A DNA stretch of 64,000 bases from SVQP01 sp045587385 (GTDB lineage Bacteria > Bacillota > Clostridia > Oscillospirales > CAG-272), in contig JAZNCE010000110.1 in assembly GCA_045587385.1 (NCBI GenBank), positions 1 to 64,000 of the forward strand. The letters run 5' to 3'. Positions within the stretch are counted from its first letter, which is position 1. Each line of letters starts with the position of its first letter. Position numbers and translations under genes: made by a program. Shown piece after piece: positions 10,101 through 17,270 of the stretch. The notes under the pieces are model-generated. The model did no database searches. It saw only the letters and a program-made list of their open reading frames with translations, and had not been told where the DNA came from.

Positions 10101-10857
10101 CTTCCACCACTATTACGACGGCTACATGGTACACTACGACGGTGACGGCACCTTCTCTTACTCCTTCGTTGTCACCATGTCCGACAAGGCACGCACCTTT
10201 AAGATAGAGCTTGACAAGGAATTTGCAGGCTGGCCCGAGGATCCCGATCCCGAGCAGAGCAAGCCCGATACCCCCGACGTTCCCAAGACGCCCATGAACC
10301 TTTACTTCACGCCCGCACAGCTGGAGGCACAAAAGGTATCCGCTTCAGGCTTTGGCAAATTTGAGCTTGCATCCGACGGCTCTTACCTGCGCTTGTACGG
10401 CGATAATGCATCGGGCGAAGCTTACTTCACGATATTCACCGATAACAGAGATGAAAGCGGCAAGTACGCGGTCATCCGCTACCGCACCTCCACCTCTGTA
10501 CAGCAGCAGTTTACCACCATTGAGTTCTTCTCCGGCACAACCACCACAGGACCCACCGGTAACAAGGACTACGCACACACCCCCGGTATTTTGGAGGACG
10601 GTGAGTGGCACGTCATGGTCTTTGACCTTGAGGCATTTGGTCTTGCCTCCTTCACACCTGCCGATGACGGCACGTTTGCCGCAAGGTTCCTGCGCTTGGA
10701 TGCATTCGGCACCGTTACCCCCGAGACCTCCTACATGGATATTGCTTACGTGGCAATGAACGACTCCTTGGACGAGATCAAGGAATTCTGTGCAGATATT
10801 GAAAACATCCAGCTGGCTACCGGCTACGGCGTTGTGGAGAATATCCCCACCAAATAA
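7159..10857 (+). CDS. Very large secreted putative lipoprotein with beta-sandwich domains
   Basis: The 1,232-residue product begins with a basic, hydrophobic signal peptide and a lipobox-like FAAC with Cys25, then an acidic Asp/Pro/Glu linker. I do not recognise the whole protein. Residues about 190-320 contain a WVRVPVINDGDWHTYTF segment typical of carbohydrate-associated beta-sandwich modules. The last 190 residues (after a Pro-rich linker) contain YAVIRYRTSTS and DGEWHVMVFDLEAF, which resemble the second domain of the two surface proteins encoded at 50279 and 52008. The central part has many aromatic residues and may bind or cleave glycans, but no catalytic motif is evident. Lying between two putative rhamnosidases, it could be a surface glycan-binding protein. 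AGAGCGAGG precedes the start. Confidence 0.65.
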   Translation: MKKTLLSALALMLLFSMLLGAFAACKDKPTPDEPKDPTEDSTQVEEKEPVRESILQGEYAALVENAKWLENGVNAYFATPTRDAYTIENQKMKLNYSFDVAKPQLVTSLTTPGGKPYLTDTMDVYVKMENGKTFLASGSTTAGTANIYRLGYYYYDVHLADQNFIENLVISNEKTINLSALNKSHDMTRPEVVDGILTTTATSTVDPYIYGNVKFRTSDVNMMQVTMRTTNVSELQLYLEIDKVSFNSDRWVRVPVINDGDWHTYTFMLNEGTVKDYSGMVTACRLDFIATSGDKVEIKDIKTYKIDDGGAPELYLDRTLHVYSDKMNHVVRVCAAKDTTGIAEIGQITEIAANTVDKLIVKDANGEHTSLEGVDWASAEYIAFDIKGVGILGYILLKDASSGSMQVTLADGKYTIVQSRTPEGGTILAPVNSTENDFYMGQRIYTDLGHDFDAFRKAANEERNPLSAENIKVDTKKAPYASFIGYNAIRGAYQFEMEPQSNFNTPYYESWNKHYNLVFDITGDDVDRNIYVMTYAHGTCLENGVLLGKGDMLLPVSLEVCKNFTHEKEEPLFDCGDDAFSETYFPVALKSGKTEHFTVLNLYQNWGNYPLKQISSIQFFSPYYHLSTGVSESNCIAPYYVYHKDLFTLPDHRAMSAPLWSEMEDPESGIQPQHTNGGQHAFLQYYTEDGKHYASDNTLNIINSYGPTYADIDMSYISDDGKIKVTYNHMEMPQTDENRTYYQMTYEVLEDVTFQNFKRDFSFYSVRGLSGDYEKLGYLDASNQPKMVTNTEESNPVYYTLGDQFPYFDMCKIYTGNTVDYVNVAFLVASSEFIIGGQKCTAPFVVKNVSLASYLTLDLEQVTLKKGDTFTINAIIMPWGSQLTDYRAEHPDQNVLDVRQNSIIDPLKVDVAVGENVSSVFLPGIKAANDTAEFTLSGGENNISLRVYGFSALSVPKIYEKVDGKWVEYKVNSLDNPDTKGFHHYYDGYMVHYDGDGTFSYSFVVTMSDKARTFKIELDKEFAGWPEDPDPEQSKPDTPDVPKTPMNLYFTPAQLEAQKVSASGFGKFELASDGSYLRLYGDNASGEAYFTIFTDNRDESGKYAVIRYRTSTSVQQQFTTIEFFSGTTTTGPTGNKDYAHTPGILEDGEWHVMVFDLEAFGLASFTPADDGTFAARFLRLDAFGTVTPETSYMDIAYVAMNDSLDEIKEFCADIENIQLATGYGVVENIPTK

Positions 10858-10864
10858 CAAATTT

Positions 10865-10893
10865 GAGAGAGCCTTTCGGGGCTCTCTCTTTTT
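10865..10893 (+). terminator. Rho-independent terminator
   Basis: GAGAGAGCC and GGCTCTCTC stem followed by TTTTT. Confidence 0.9.
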
Positions 10894-10897
10894 GTGC

Positions 10898-10926
10898 TTG
10901 ACTCTTTTGCGATTTTATGGTACACT
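10898..10926 (+). promoter_or_regulatory. Promoter of the GH78-like gene
   Basis: TTGACT at 10898-10903, 17 bp, TACACT at 10921-10926. Confidence 0.7.
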
Positions 10927-10960
10927 TTTAGCAGTAATACTTTTGAAAGGCGGTCACCCT

Positions 10961-12973
10961 ATGTCACATCAATTCCAAGGCAAATGGATCTCCTGCGCAG
11001 AGCTTGCCGCGCTCACTGGGCGCAACGTATTTCACCGCCAGCTGGAGCCGCTGACCTTAGATTGCTCCGAGCACAAAAACAGACACGTGCTTTTCCGCAA
11101 GCGTTTGCTTTTGGATAACGTGCCCCAAAGTGCGCGCATTTTCATCACGGCGGATGACTACTATATGCTGTACGTAAACGGCAACTTTGTCGCGCAGGGG
11201 CCTGCGCCCTCGTATCATTTTCAATACAATTACAATGAGATAGATCTGACGCCTTATCTGATCAAGGGCGAAAATGTCATAGCGGTGCACACGCTGTATC
11301 AAGGACTGATCAATCGCGTCTGGCAGAGTGGGGATCACCGCCACGGTCTGCTTTGCGACGTGGAGGTTGACGAAAAAATCATTCTTTCAAGCGATGAAAG
11401 CTTCTTGGTCGCGCTGCACACGGGATATACCGAGAGCGGCACGTGCGGCTATCAGACGCAGTTTCTCGAAACCTACGATTGCCGCGCCCGCGAGGTAGGC
11501 TTTGCGCGTCCCGATTTTGACGATAGCGATTGGGCAAATGCAAGCATCTGTGCGTATGACGATCACACAGTCACCGCACAAAAGAGTGCCATGCTGGTTT
11601 TTGAGCATATCGCTCCCGTGCAGATCAAGGTCGAGGACAACCGTGTCTTGCTCGATTTCGGTGCGACGTATGTCGGCTATCTGGATGCCGTGGCGTGCGG
11701 AAATGCGGGCGATGAGATCGTGGTTCGTTGCGGGCAGGAGCTTGGCGAAGACGGCACGGTGCGCTACGCTTTGCGCGCCAACTGCGTTTACGAGGAAAAA
11801 TGGATTCTCGGCACGGGCGAGAGCCGCCTTTCGTGGTTTGACTACAAGGCGTTCCGCTATGCTGAGCTGATCTTGCCTGAGGGGGCGACACTCGTGGGGG
11901 CAACCTTGCGCGCAAGGCACTATCCCTTCGAGTTAAAAGCCGCATTGAAGCCCGCTTATGCGCAGAACGAGCAGCTGCGCCGCATCTGGGAGCTTTGCGT
12001 CAATACGCAAAAATACGGCGTGCAGGAGGTTATTCAGGACTGCATGGAACGCGAAAAGGGATTTTATCTGGGTGACGGCTGCTACACCGCGCTGACGCAC
12101 ATGGTGCTGACGGGTGACGACTCCATGGTGCGCAAGCTGATTGACGATGCCTTTGCCACGCGCTTTATCACCCCCACTTTGGTGACCTGCATGGATTGCT
12201 CTTTCATGCAGGAGATTGCCGAATACCCTCTGATGCTGGTCTTTTTGGTATTGTGGCATTACCGCTTGACGGGTGACAAGGCGTATCTGTCACAGAGCTT
12301 TGCCAAGGTAGTGGATCTTTTGGACGCTTACCGCGCAGAGTACGAGCACGACCATTTAATCAAAGAGCTGAACAAATGGTGCGTGGTGGAGTGGCCCGCT
12401 AACTTCCGACATGGCTACGACGTGGACATCCGCGAGGGACAGGTATGCCACCAGGCGCACGTTTCCATCAATGCCTACTACGTAGCCGCCGTGCGCTTTG
12501 CCAACAAGATGGCGCGTGAGCTTGGTTTGCCGCAGTATCGTGACGAATCCACCTTACTTGATGCCTTTTACAATGCGTTTTACGACCGGGAGCGCAAGGT
12601 ATTCAAGGACGGTGAGAGCACCGGGCACGTAAGCCTTGTGGGCAACGTATTTGCCTATGGGCTTGATCTGTGCCCCGATGCCGAAACCAAGCAAAACGTT
12701 CTTGCCATGCTGGACGAGCACACCATGTCCTCGCTTTCCATGTTCTGCACCTTCCCCATGATGTGGGGACTTGTACGCGACGGTGAGGAGAGCCGCATCC
12801 TTGACGCGCTGTTGCACGACGGCACGTGGAGCCGCATTTTGCGCGAGGGCGGCACCACCACCTTTGAGGGCTGGGGCAAGGACACCAAGTGGAATACTTC
12901 CCTGTTCCACCTCACCATGAGCTACGGCGCGCTGTTTATGGCGGATATTGATCTGCAAAAGATTCTGGATTAA
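10961..12973 (+). CDS. GH78-like alpha-L-rhamnosidase
   Basis: A 670-residue protein with the GH78 layout: an N-terminal beta-sandwich domain with FRKRLLL and ITADDYYMLYVNG (typical of the accessory domain), an LDFGATYVGYL segment, then an (alpha/alpha)6-barrel. The catalytic-region signature DCMEREKGFYLGDG near residue 361 replaces the usual DCPQRER-x-GWTGD, keeping the acidic and Arg positions. A late TTTFEGWG segment matches the family's usual E-x-W-like element. No signal peptide, so probably cytosolic. The ATG at 10961 follows AAAGGCGG; the open frame extends upstream only through the terminator and promoter. Members release terminal alpha-L-rhamnose; the shortened, atypical motif leaves specificity uncertain. 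Confidence 0.75.
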   Translation: MSHQFQGKWISCAELAALTGRNVFHRQLEPLTLDCSEHKNRHVLFRKRLLLDNVPQSARIFITADDYYMLYVNGNFVAQGPAPSYHFQYNYNEIDLTPYLIKGENVIAVHTLYQGLINRVWQSGDHRHGLLCDVEVDEKIILSSDESFLVALHTGYTESGTCGYQTQFLETYDCRAREVGFARPDFDDSDWANASICAYDDHTVTAQKSAMLVFEHIAPVQIKVEDNRVLLDFGATYVGYLDAVACGNAGDEIVVRCGQELGEDGTVRYALRANCVYEEKWILGTGESRLSWFDYKAFRYAELILPEGATLVGATLRARHYPFELKAALKPAYAQNEQLRRIWELCVNTQKYGVQEVIQDCMEREKGFYLGDGCYTALTHMVLTGDDSMVRKLIDDAFATRFITPTLVTCMDCSFMQEIAEYPLMLVFLVLWHYRLTGDKAYLSQSFAKVVDLLDAYRAEYEHDHLIKELNKWCVVEWPANFRHGYDVDIREGQVCHQAHVSINAYYVAAVRFANKMARELGLPQYRDESTLLDAFYNAFYDRERKVFKDGESTGHVSLVGNVFAYGLDLCPDAETKQNVLAMLDEHTMSSLSMFCTFPMMWGLVRDGEESRILDALLHDGTWSRILREGGTTTFEGWGKDTKWNTSLFHLTMSYGALFMADIDLQKILD

Positions 12974-13011
12974 CAAATCGTGGAGCGGCGGCTTGCTGCC
13001 GCAGAAAGAAA

Positions 13012-13042
13012 AAGGGAGTCGCCTTGTAAAGGTGACTCCCTT
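13012..13042 (+). terminator. Terminator-like hairpin after the GH78-like gene
   Basis: GGGAGTCGCC and GGTGACTCCC stem followed by TTGATTGTTT; the tail is weak but the position fits. Confidence 0.65.
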
Positions 13043-13049
13043 GATTGTT

Positions 13050-13200
13050 TATGTGAGAAAACCGTTTCCGTTCTTTTTGAGCAAGGAGCTGCAAAAAGAA
13101 CCAAAAACAGCGTTTTTGGAGTTTCGCCCGTTGCGACGGGCGACGAGGACTTCGCGTCCTCGACCTGCGCAAACTTTTGAAAAAGTTTGATCAAAACTTT
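13050..13200 (+). repeat. Four-hairpin dispersed element, copy A
   Basis: Starts TATGTGAGAAAACCG and ends GATCAAAACTTT. Stem 2 is CGCCCGT-TGCG-ACGGGCG, stem 3 GAGGAC-TTCGC-GTCCTC and stem 4 CAAACTTTT-GA-AAAAGTTTG. The right end lies 23 bp beyond the thiI stop codon and, read on the minus strand, gives a stem plus short T run that could end thiI transcription. Confidence 0.85.
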
Positions 13201-13223
13201 CAAACGCGGTCGGTGCAAACTGA

Positions 13224-14402
13224 TCAGTATCTCGCCTTGATCTGCACGCGGTACATGCCTGCGATGGCTTCGTCCACAAGCTCGTCAAAGGGCAGCTTCT
13301 GCTCCTCGCGCTCGACCTTATGCAGCTCGGGTCTGGTTCTGGGATGCTTGGGTGTGAACACCGTGCAGCAATCCTCAAACGGCAAAATCGAGGTTTCAAA
13401 CGTGCCGATCTTGTGCGCGATCTGTACGATCTCTTCCTTATCCATGCCGATGCAAGGACGGAACACGGGCAGCGTGGTCATGGTATTGGTCACGTTGATA
13501 GCTTCCATGGTCTGCGATGCTACCTGACCAAGGCTTTCACCCGTGATCAGCGCGCCGCAGTTAAACTTATGCGCCAATTTATCCGCAATTGCCATCATAT
13601 ATCTGCGCAACAGCAGCGTAAAGTAATCCTCCTCGCAATTCTTGACTAACTCCTCCTGAATATGCGTCAGCGATACCACGTGTACGTTGATATCCCCTGC
13701 ATAAGAGGAAACCAAGCCAGCCAGCTCCAGCACCTTTTCTCTGGCGCGCTCGCTGGTATAGGGGAAGGACTCAAAGTGCACAGCCTCGATCTTGACGCCG
13801 CGCTTTGCCATCATGTAGCCTGCAACGGGAGAATCGATACCGCCCGACAACAGCAGCATGCCCTTGCCGTTAGAGCCTACGGGCATACCGCCCGCGCCCT
13901 TGAACTGACCTGCATGCACGTAAGCAGCGTACTCGCGCACCTCGACCTTAACGACGATCTCGGGATTGTGCACGTCCACGCGAATGGGCTGGCAGCAAGA
14001 AAGCAGCACGCCGCCGATCTCCATGGCGATCTCCATAGAGTTCTTGCAAAACGCCTTATCCGACCTCTTGCCCTCTACCTTGAAGGTGCGCTTGCCTGCC
14101 AAGAACTGGGGGATATACTCGCGTGCGGTCTGCATGATACTTTCCATATTCTTCTCGCACACCGCAGCTCTGCCGATGGCAACGATGCCAAAGGTTTTGC
14201 GGGCGGATTCGAACATGCCGTCCATATCGCAGAACTCGTCCTTGGGCTCAATATAGATGGTGCTCTGTGCACGGTAGATATTAAAATCACCGTAGTTTGC
14301 AGCGCGGTGACGCAGCTCACGGCACAGCATATCCTCAAAGTAACGCTTATTTGCGCCCTTGAGCACGATCTCGCCGTATTTACAAAGCAATACTTCCTTC
14401 AT
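13224..14402 (-). CDS. thiI: tRNA sulfurtransferase ThiI
   Basis: A 392-residue protein with the ThiI order: N-terminal ferredoxin-like region, THUMP domain (about 60-165) and PP-loop ATPase with SGGIDSP near 184-190. It adenylates and thiolates U8 of tRNA (4-thiouridine) and supplies sulfur for the thiazole of thiamine. It lacks the C-terminal rhodanese domain found in E. coli ThiI, as usual in Firmicutes, where a dedicated cysteine desulfurase commonly serves; none is adjacent here. It is the last gene of an exonuclease-DUF2007-thiI operon, starting 3 bp after the stop of the DUF2007 gene. Confidence 0.95.
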   Translation of the reverse strand: MKEVLLCKYGEIVLKGANKRYFEDMLCRELRHRAANYGDFNIYRAQSTIYIEPKDEFCDMDGMFESARKTFGIVAIGRAAVCEKNMESIMQTAREYIPQFLAGKRTFKVEGKRSDKAFCKNSMEIAMEIGGVLLSCCQPIRVDVHNPEIVVKVEVREYAAYVHAGQFKGAGGMPVGSNGKGMLLLSGGIDSPVAGYMMAKRGVKIEAVHFESFPYTSERAREKVLELAGLVSSYAGDINVHVVSLTHIQEELVKNCEEDYFTLLLRRYMMAIADKLAHKFNCGALITGESLGQVASQTMEAINVTNTMTTLPVFRPCIGMDKEEIVQIAHKIGTFETSILPFEDCCTVFTPKHPRTRPELHKVEREEQKLPFDELVDEAIAGMYRVQIKARY

Positions 14403-14405
14403 GCT

Positions 14406-14705
14406 TTATTCTCCTTCGCCGTCCTCAATAAATTCAACCTCTTCGCCAAGCAGAGCGGCAATGGCGTCGGTAGCCTCCTCCAGCTTGCTTGCAGGCACGT
14501 AAACGTCCGAGCCGAACGAGGAAACGCCCATGACGATCTTAACGGCACTTCCGCTGCCGCGTTCTCTTACCATGTAAGGGATGCTTTCTGCCTCCAGAAG
14601 GCTGCGCACCATGGAAAGCTGCACGTTATCGTAAACCGTGGTCAAAAGCTCGGTTCCTTCCTCTGCGGGCTTTGCTTTATCGAGTCCAAACAACTTATCA
14701 AACAT
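14406..14705 (-). CDS. DUF2007-like small protein
   Basis: The 99-residue product has a compact alpha/beta fold signature: LLTTVYDNVQLSMVRSLLEA, then IPYMVRER, then DVYVPASKLEEA. This matches the DUF2007 group (described as putative signal-transducing proteins, related to small PII-like folds). Its N-terminus resembles a phase of linker (MFDKLFGLDKA), and the C-terminus is very acidic. It lies between the exonuclease (21-bp gap) and thiI (3-bp gap) and must be co-transcribed; no experimental role can be inferred. Confidence 0.7.
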   Translation of the reverse strand: MFDKLFGLDKAKPAEEGTELLTTVYDNVQLSMVRSLLEAESIPYMVRERGSGSAVKIVMGVSSFGSDVYVPASKLEEATDAIAALLGEEVEFIEDGEGE

Positions 14706-14726
14706 TATCTTTTCCCTTTCTTACGC

Positions 14727-15818
14727 TTATTCGCCTTGATAATAGTGGGGGAACAGCGCGTCCCAGACCTTCTGGCACGCAATGGTATCTGCGATAGATG
14801 TGTGGGGGATGCCGTCCCATGCAATGCCCATGGTGTCCATGGCATCCACCAGGGATGCGTGTACCACGTCGGGACGGTGCTCGTGAATGTATCTGACAAA
14901 CTCGTTGGCGCAGCAACGGGTCTTGTCATGCAGAGCCTCGCGCTCTGCTTGCGTTTCGTAAATGTACTTGATGTGGCTGTAGTCGGTGGAAACGCCGTAT
15001 GCAATCAGATTATCGCACTCGGCAAAGATCTCCTTGATACGGGGCGTCAGCTCCTCCAGGGTGGGAGAATCCTGCACCATCTCAGGGGTAATGCCGTGGA
15101 TCTTTTCGGTTCTCTTCCACTTTTTGTTGCGCACGGGCTTGACCAAGGTGTCCATAATGACCTCGCCAAGCGCGTTTGTGATCGAGATCGAAATGATCTC
15201 ATCGTGATCGTACACACCGGTCAGCTCCAAATCAAAGAACAGCACGCGCTCACGGCTATAGCCGTAGGATGCGTTTCTGTGCTCGTCGCCCTCAGCGCGG
15301 CGAACCTCCATCTCTTCCTCGTAGCAAGCTTGGCACAGCTTTCTCTTGTAGCGCACGTCCTTGCCGCACTTGACGCAGCTCAGCGGCATGCGCACGGCGG
15401 TCTTTTTGTCGTAGAAGTACATGTAGGACTTATCGTTACGAATGGTGTAGGCAACGGGCTCCTCAATGACCTCGTAGTGCATCTGGAAAAGTCTTTCCTT
15501 GGTGTAGTAACCGTAGGTCGCAGCGCGCTTGATGCTCATGCGCTCAATGACCGTGCCGCTCTCCAAGGTAATGGGGTCGGTCTTTGCGGTGGGGTAATAC
15601 CAAAGCTCGGGGGGAGCTTCTACCACACGCGCGGGGTCGAAATAGTAGATGATGCTGCCGTCTTCGTTCTGCTCGTATGCACAAGGATCGCCCGAGGGCA
15701 TCAGGTGCATCTGCGTCAGCACGTTACGGGTCAAATAATTCTTTGCGTCGGCTTCCTTGCGCGTCACCTCACGGATGACCGCACCCGAGCGCAGCTTCAT
15801 GGTGTTTCTCAAAACCAT
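14727..15818 (-). CDS. DEDDh-type 3'-5' exonuclease with zinc knuckle
   Basis: A 363-residue protein. Residues about 195-360 form a DnaQ-like exonuclease: FDLELTG (Asp and Glu), the HGITPEMV element, the Asp in STDYSHIKYI and HTSIADT with His and Asp. This is the full DEDDh metal-binding set. Before it lies a Cys4 segment, CVKCG and CQAC, likely a structural zinc site, and a roughly 140-residue N-terminal region I do not recognise. It may process DNA or RNA ends. GGAGGA lies directly against the ATG at 15818, which is too close; TTG two codons further, six bases from GGAGGA, is a plausible true start, giving a protein two residues shorter. Confidence 0.8.
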   Translation of the reverse strand: MVLRNTMKLRSGAVIREVTRKEADAKNYLTRNVLTQMHLMPSGDPCAYEQNEDGSIIYYFDPARVVEAPPELWYYPTAKTDPITLESGTVIERMSIKRAATYGYYTKERLFQMHYEVIEEPVAYTIRNDKSYMYFYDKKTAVRMPLSCVKCGKDVRYKRKLCQACYEEEMEVRRAEGDEHRNASYGYSRERVLFFDLELTGVYDHDEIISISITNALGEVIMDTLVKPVRNKKWKRTEKIHGITPEMVQDSPTLEELTPRIKEIFAECDNLIAYGVSTDYSHIKYIYETQAEREALHDKTRCCANEFVRYIHEHRPDVVHASLVDAMDTMGIAWDGIPHTSIADTIACQKVWDALFPHYYQGE

Positions 15819-15876
15819 TCCTCCATATATTCAAGTCCGCGGGAGCGTCCCGGGACGAAAGTTACACAATCATATC

Positions 15877-15905
15877 ATTATAACATATATTTTCAATATA
15901 ATCAA
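15877..15905 (-). promoter_or_regulatory. Promoter of the exonuclease-DUF2007-thiI operon
   Basis: On the minus strand TTGATT (15900-15905), 17 bp, TATAAT (15877-15882). The leader also contains a CGTCCCGGGACG palindrome near 15847. Confidence 0.75.
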
Positions 15906-15980
15906 TAGGAAAATGGCAAAATGTTGACCAAAAGAAGCGTGATTGCGTAAAAATTGATTGAATACTATTCCCTGTCCACA

Positions 15981-16021
15981 AAAAACGCCCGCCGAACGCT
16001 TTGCGCAATTCGGCGGGCGGG
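15981..16021 (-). terminator. Terminator of the membrane-protein gene
   Basis: CGCCCGCCGAA and TTCGGCGGGCG stem followed by TTTTTT on the minus strand; nearly identical in its stem to the terminator at 17218. Confidence 0.9.
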
Positions 16022-16030
16022 CATTTGTCC

Positions 16031-17092
16031 TTAATTCTGTTTTTGTCCTAAATATTGCTCGGCATAAAGCTCAAACCGCGATGTCCCCACGTAATCGGCG
16101 ATGGTATAGTACATGGACTCTTCTCTCCCCGATTCCGTACGGTAGGTGACCTTGATGCAAGGCGCGGGACGCAATCTGAAAATCGGTGTATACGTCTGCG
16201 TCACGCTGATCACGTCATCCCATTTGTAGAAGAACGAGCGCCCGTTGACGGCGGTGATCGTAATACCGTTTTCATCATAGGTCAGCGGCACCTTGGGTCC
16301 AGCACTGATCGGACTGACCACAGCAAGCAATAGCATCGGAATTCCAATCATATAGCTGCTTGGCACACACAGAAGCATGACGACAGCGATCACACAGCGA
16401 ATCCCCATCCAGAGCGGCACGTCACGGTAGCGAAGCTCCACCGTGTCGCGTCCCCAATCCGCATCCTGCTTGTAGCGGCTCTTCCCCAAAGCACGGATCA
16501 GATTGGTCAGATACGTAGCGACAAACAGCATGGTAAATATCATCATGCCGATTGCGGGATTGATCAGAGGCTGCATGGTCGGCTGCTTTGCGGGCGGTGT
16601 GATCTGCTGACCGCTCGGCTCCCCGATACTCAGCACCACGCCGCTTTTTGGCAGATACCGCACCTCTATCTCGTCTCCCTTATCAAACTCCCCCACGTTT
16701 GCGCAATACAGCTGCAGCTCACCAAGGCTGACGTACTGCGCGCGAATTGCGTTGCCTTGCGCGTCGTGGATGACTCTTGAAAGATCGTCCTCTTTCATTT
16801 CGGTGATTTTTCCCACCGCCACCAAAGCATCTTCCGGCTTTTCGGTGAGCAGCGGCATACCCATTTTCAGCTGCATGGTCGTGAGCAAAACAACCGCCAA
16901 TGCGGTCGGAATTCCAAATGCAAACGGCAAACTTTTCAGCATCAGCACCCACGGCTTTTGTCGCGCCTTTTGCTTGGTGCGTTGCATGAATCCAATCAAT
17001 AACAGAATTGATCCGATCAAAACCAACATCCCAAGCAACCACGTATAAAACGGCACGGTAAACAGCTTTGTTACGTATTCGGAATACGTCAT
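16031..17092 (-). CDS. Unrecognised membrane protein, possible PH-like C-terminus
   Basis: This 353-residue product has four or five hydrophobic helices: two near residues 12-70, one near 180-200 and a pair near 235-275. A soluble stretch at 85-160 (VGKITEMKEDD to EVRYLPKSG) looks like the small beta-rich domain found in some DUF3592-type proteins. The C-terminal 80 residues (DENGITITAVNG, FFYKWDDVISV) resemble a bacterial PH-like module. The start at 17092 is set by the perfect promoter at 17118-17146, which lies upstream of it and inside the longer open frame. It is a single-gene unit with its own promoter and terminator. Function unknown. Confidence 0.65.
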   Translation of the reverse strand: MTYSEYVTKLFTVPFYTWLLGMLVLIGSILLLIGFMQRTKQKARQKPWVLMLKSLPFAFGIPTALAVVLLTTMQLKMGMPLLTEKPEDALVAVGKITEMKEDDLSRVIHDAQGNAIRAQYVSLGELQLYCANVGEFDKGDEIEVRYLPKSGVVLSIGEPSGQQITPPAKQPTMQPLINPAIGMMIFTMLFVATYLTNLIRALGKSRYKQDADWGRDTVELRYRDVPLWMGIRCVIAVVMLLCVPSSYMIGIPMLLLAVVSPISAGPKVPLTYDENGITITAVNGRSFFYKWDDVISVTQTYTPIFRLRPAPCIKVTYRTESGREESMYYTIADYVGTSRFELYAEQYLGQKQN

Positions 17093-17117
17093 TATCCTCA
17101 CCCGCTTTCTGAATTTC

Positions 17118-17146
17118 ATTATACCAAAAATTTCACTGTCTGTCAA
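17118..17146 (-). promoter_or_regulatory. Promoter of the membrane-protein gene
   Basis: TTGACA (17141-17146), 17 bp, TATAAT (17118-17123) on the minus strand. Confidence 0.85.
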
Positions 17147-17217
17147 GAAAAGCAGTCATTTCCGCTTCTCTTCACCTATATAGATGCTGTTTTTTTAAAA
17201 AAGTCCACGGTTTTGAT

Positions 17218-17260
17218 AAAAAACGCCCGCCGAATATGCTGTGCATACCTCGGCGGGCGT
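17218..17260 (-). terminator. Terminator of citrate synthase gene
   Basis: CGCCCGCCGA and TCGGCGGGCG stem followed by TTTTTT on the minus strand. Confidence 0.9.
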
Positions 17261-17270
17261 TGCTTTCAGA

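Noticed and set aside
13662..15908. 748-codon plus-strand open frame
   Set aside because: Runs antisense through thiI, the DUF2007 gene and the exonuclease; composition is that of a reverse-frame artefact.
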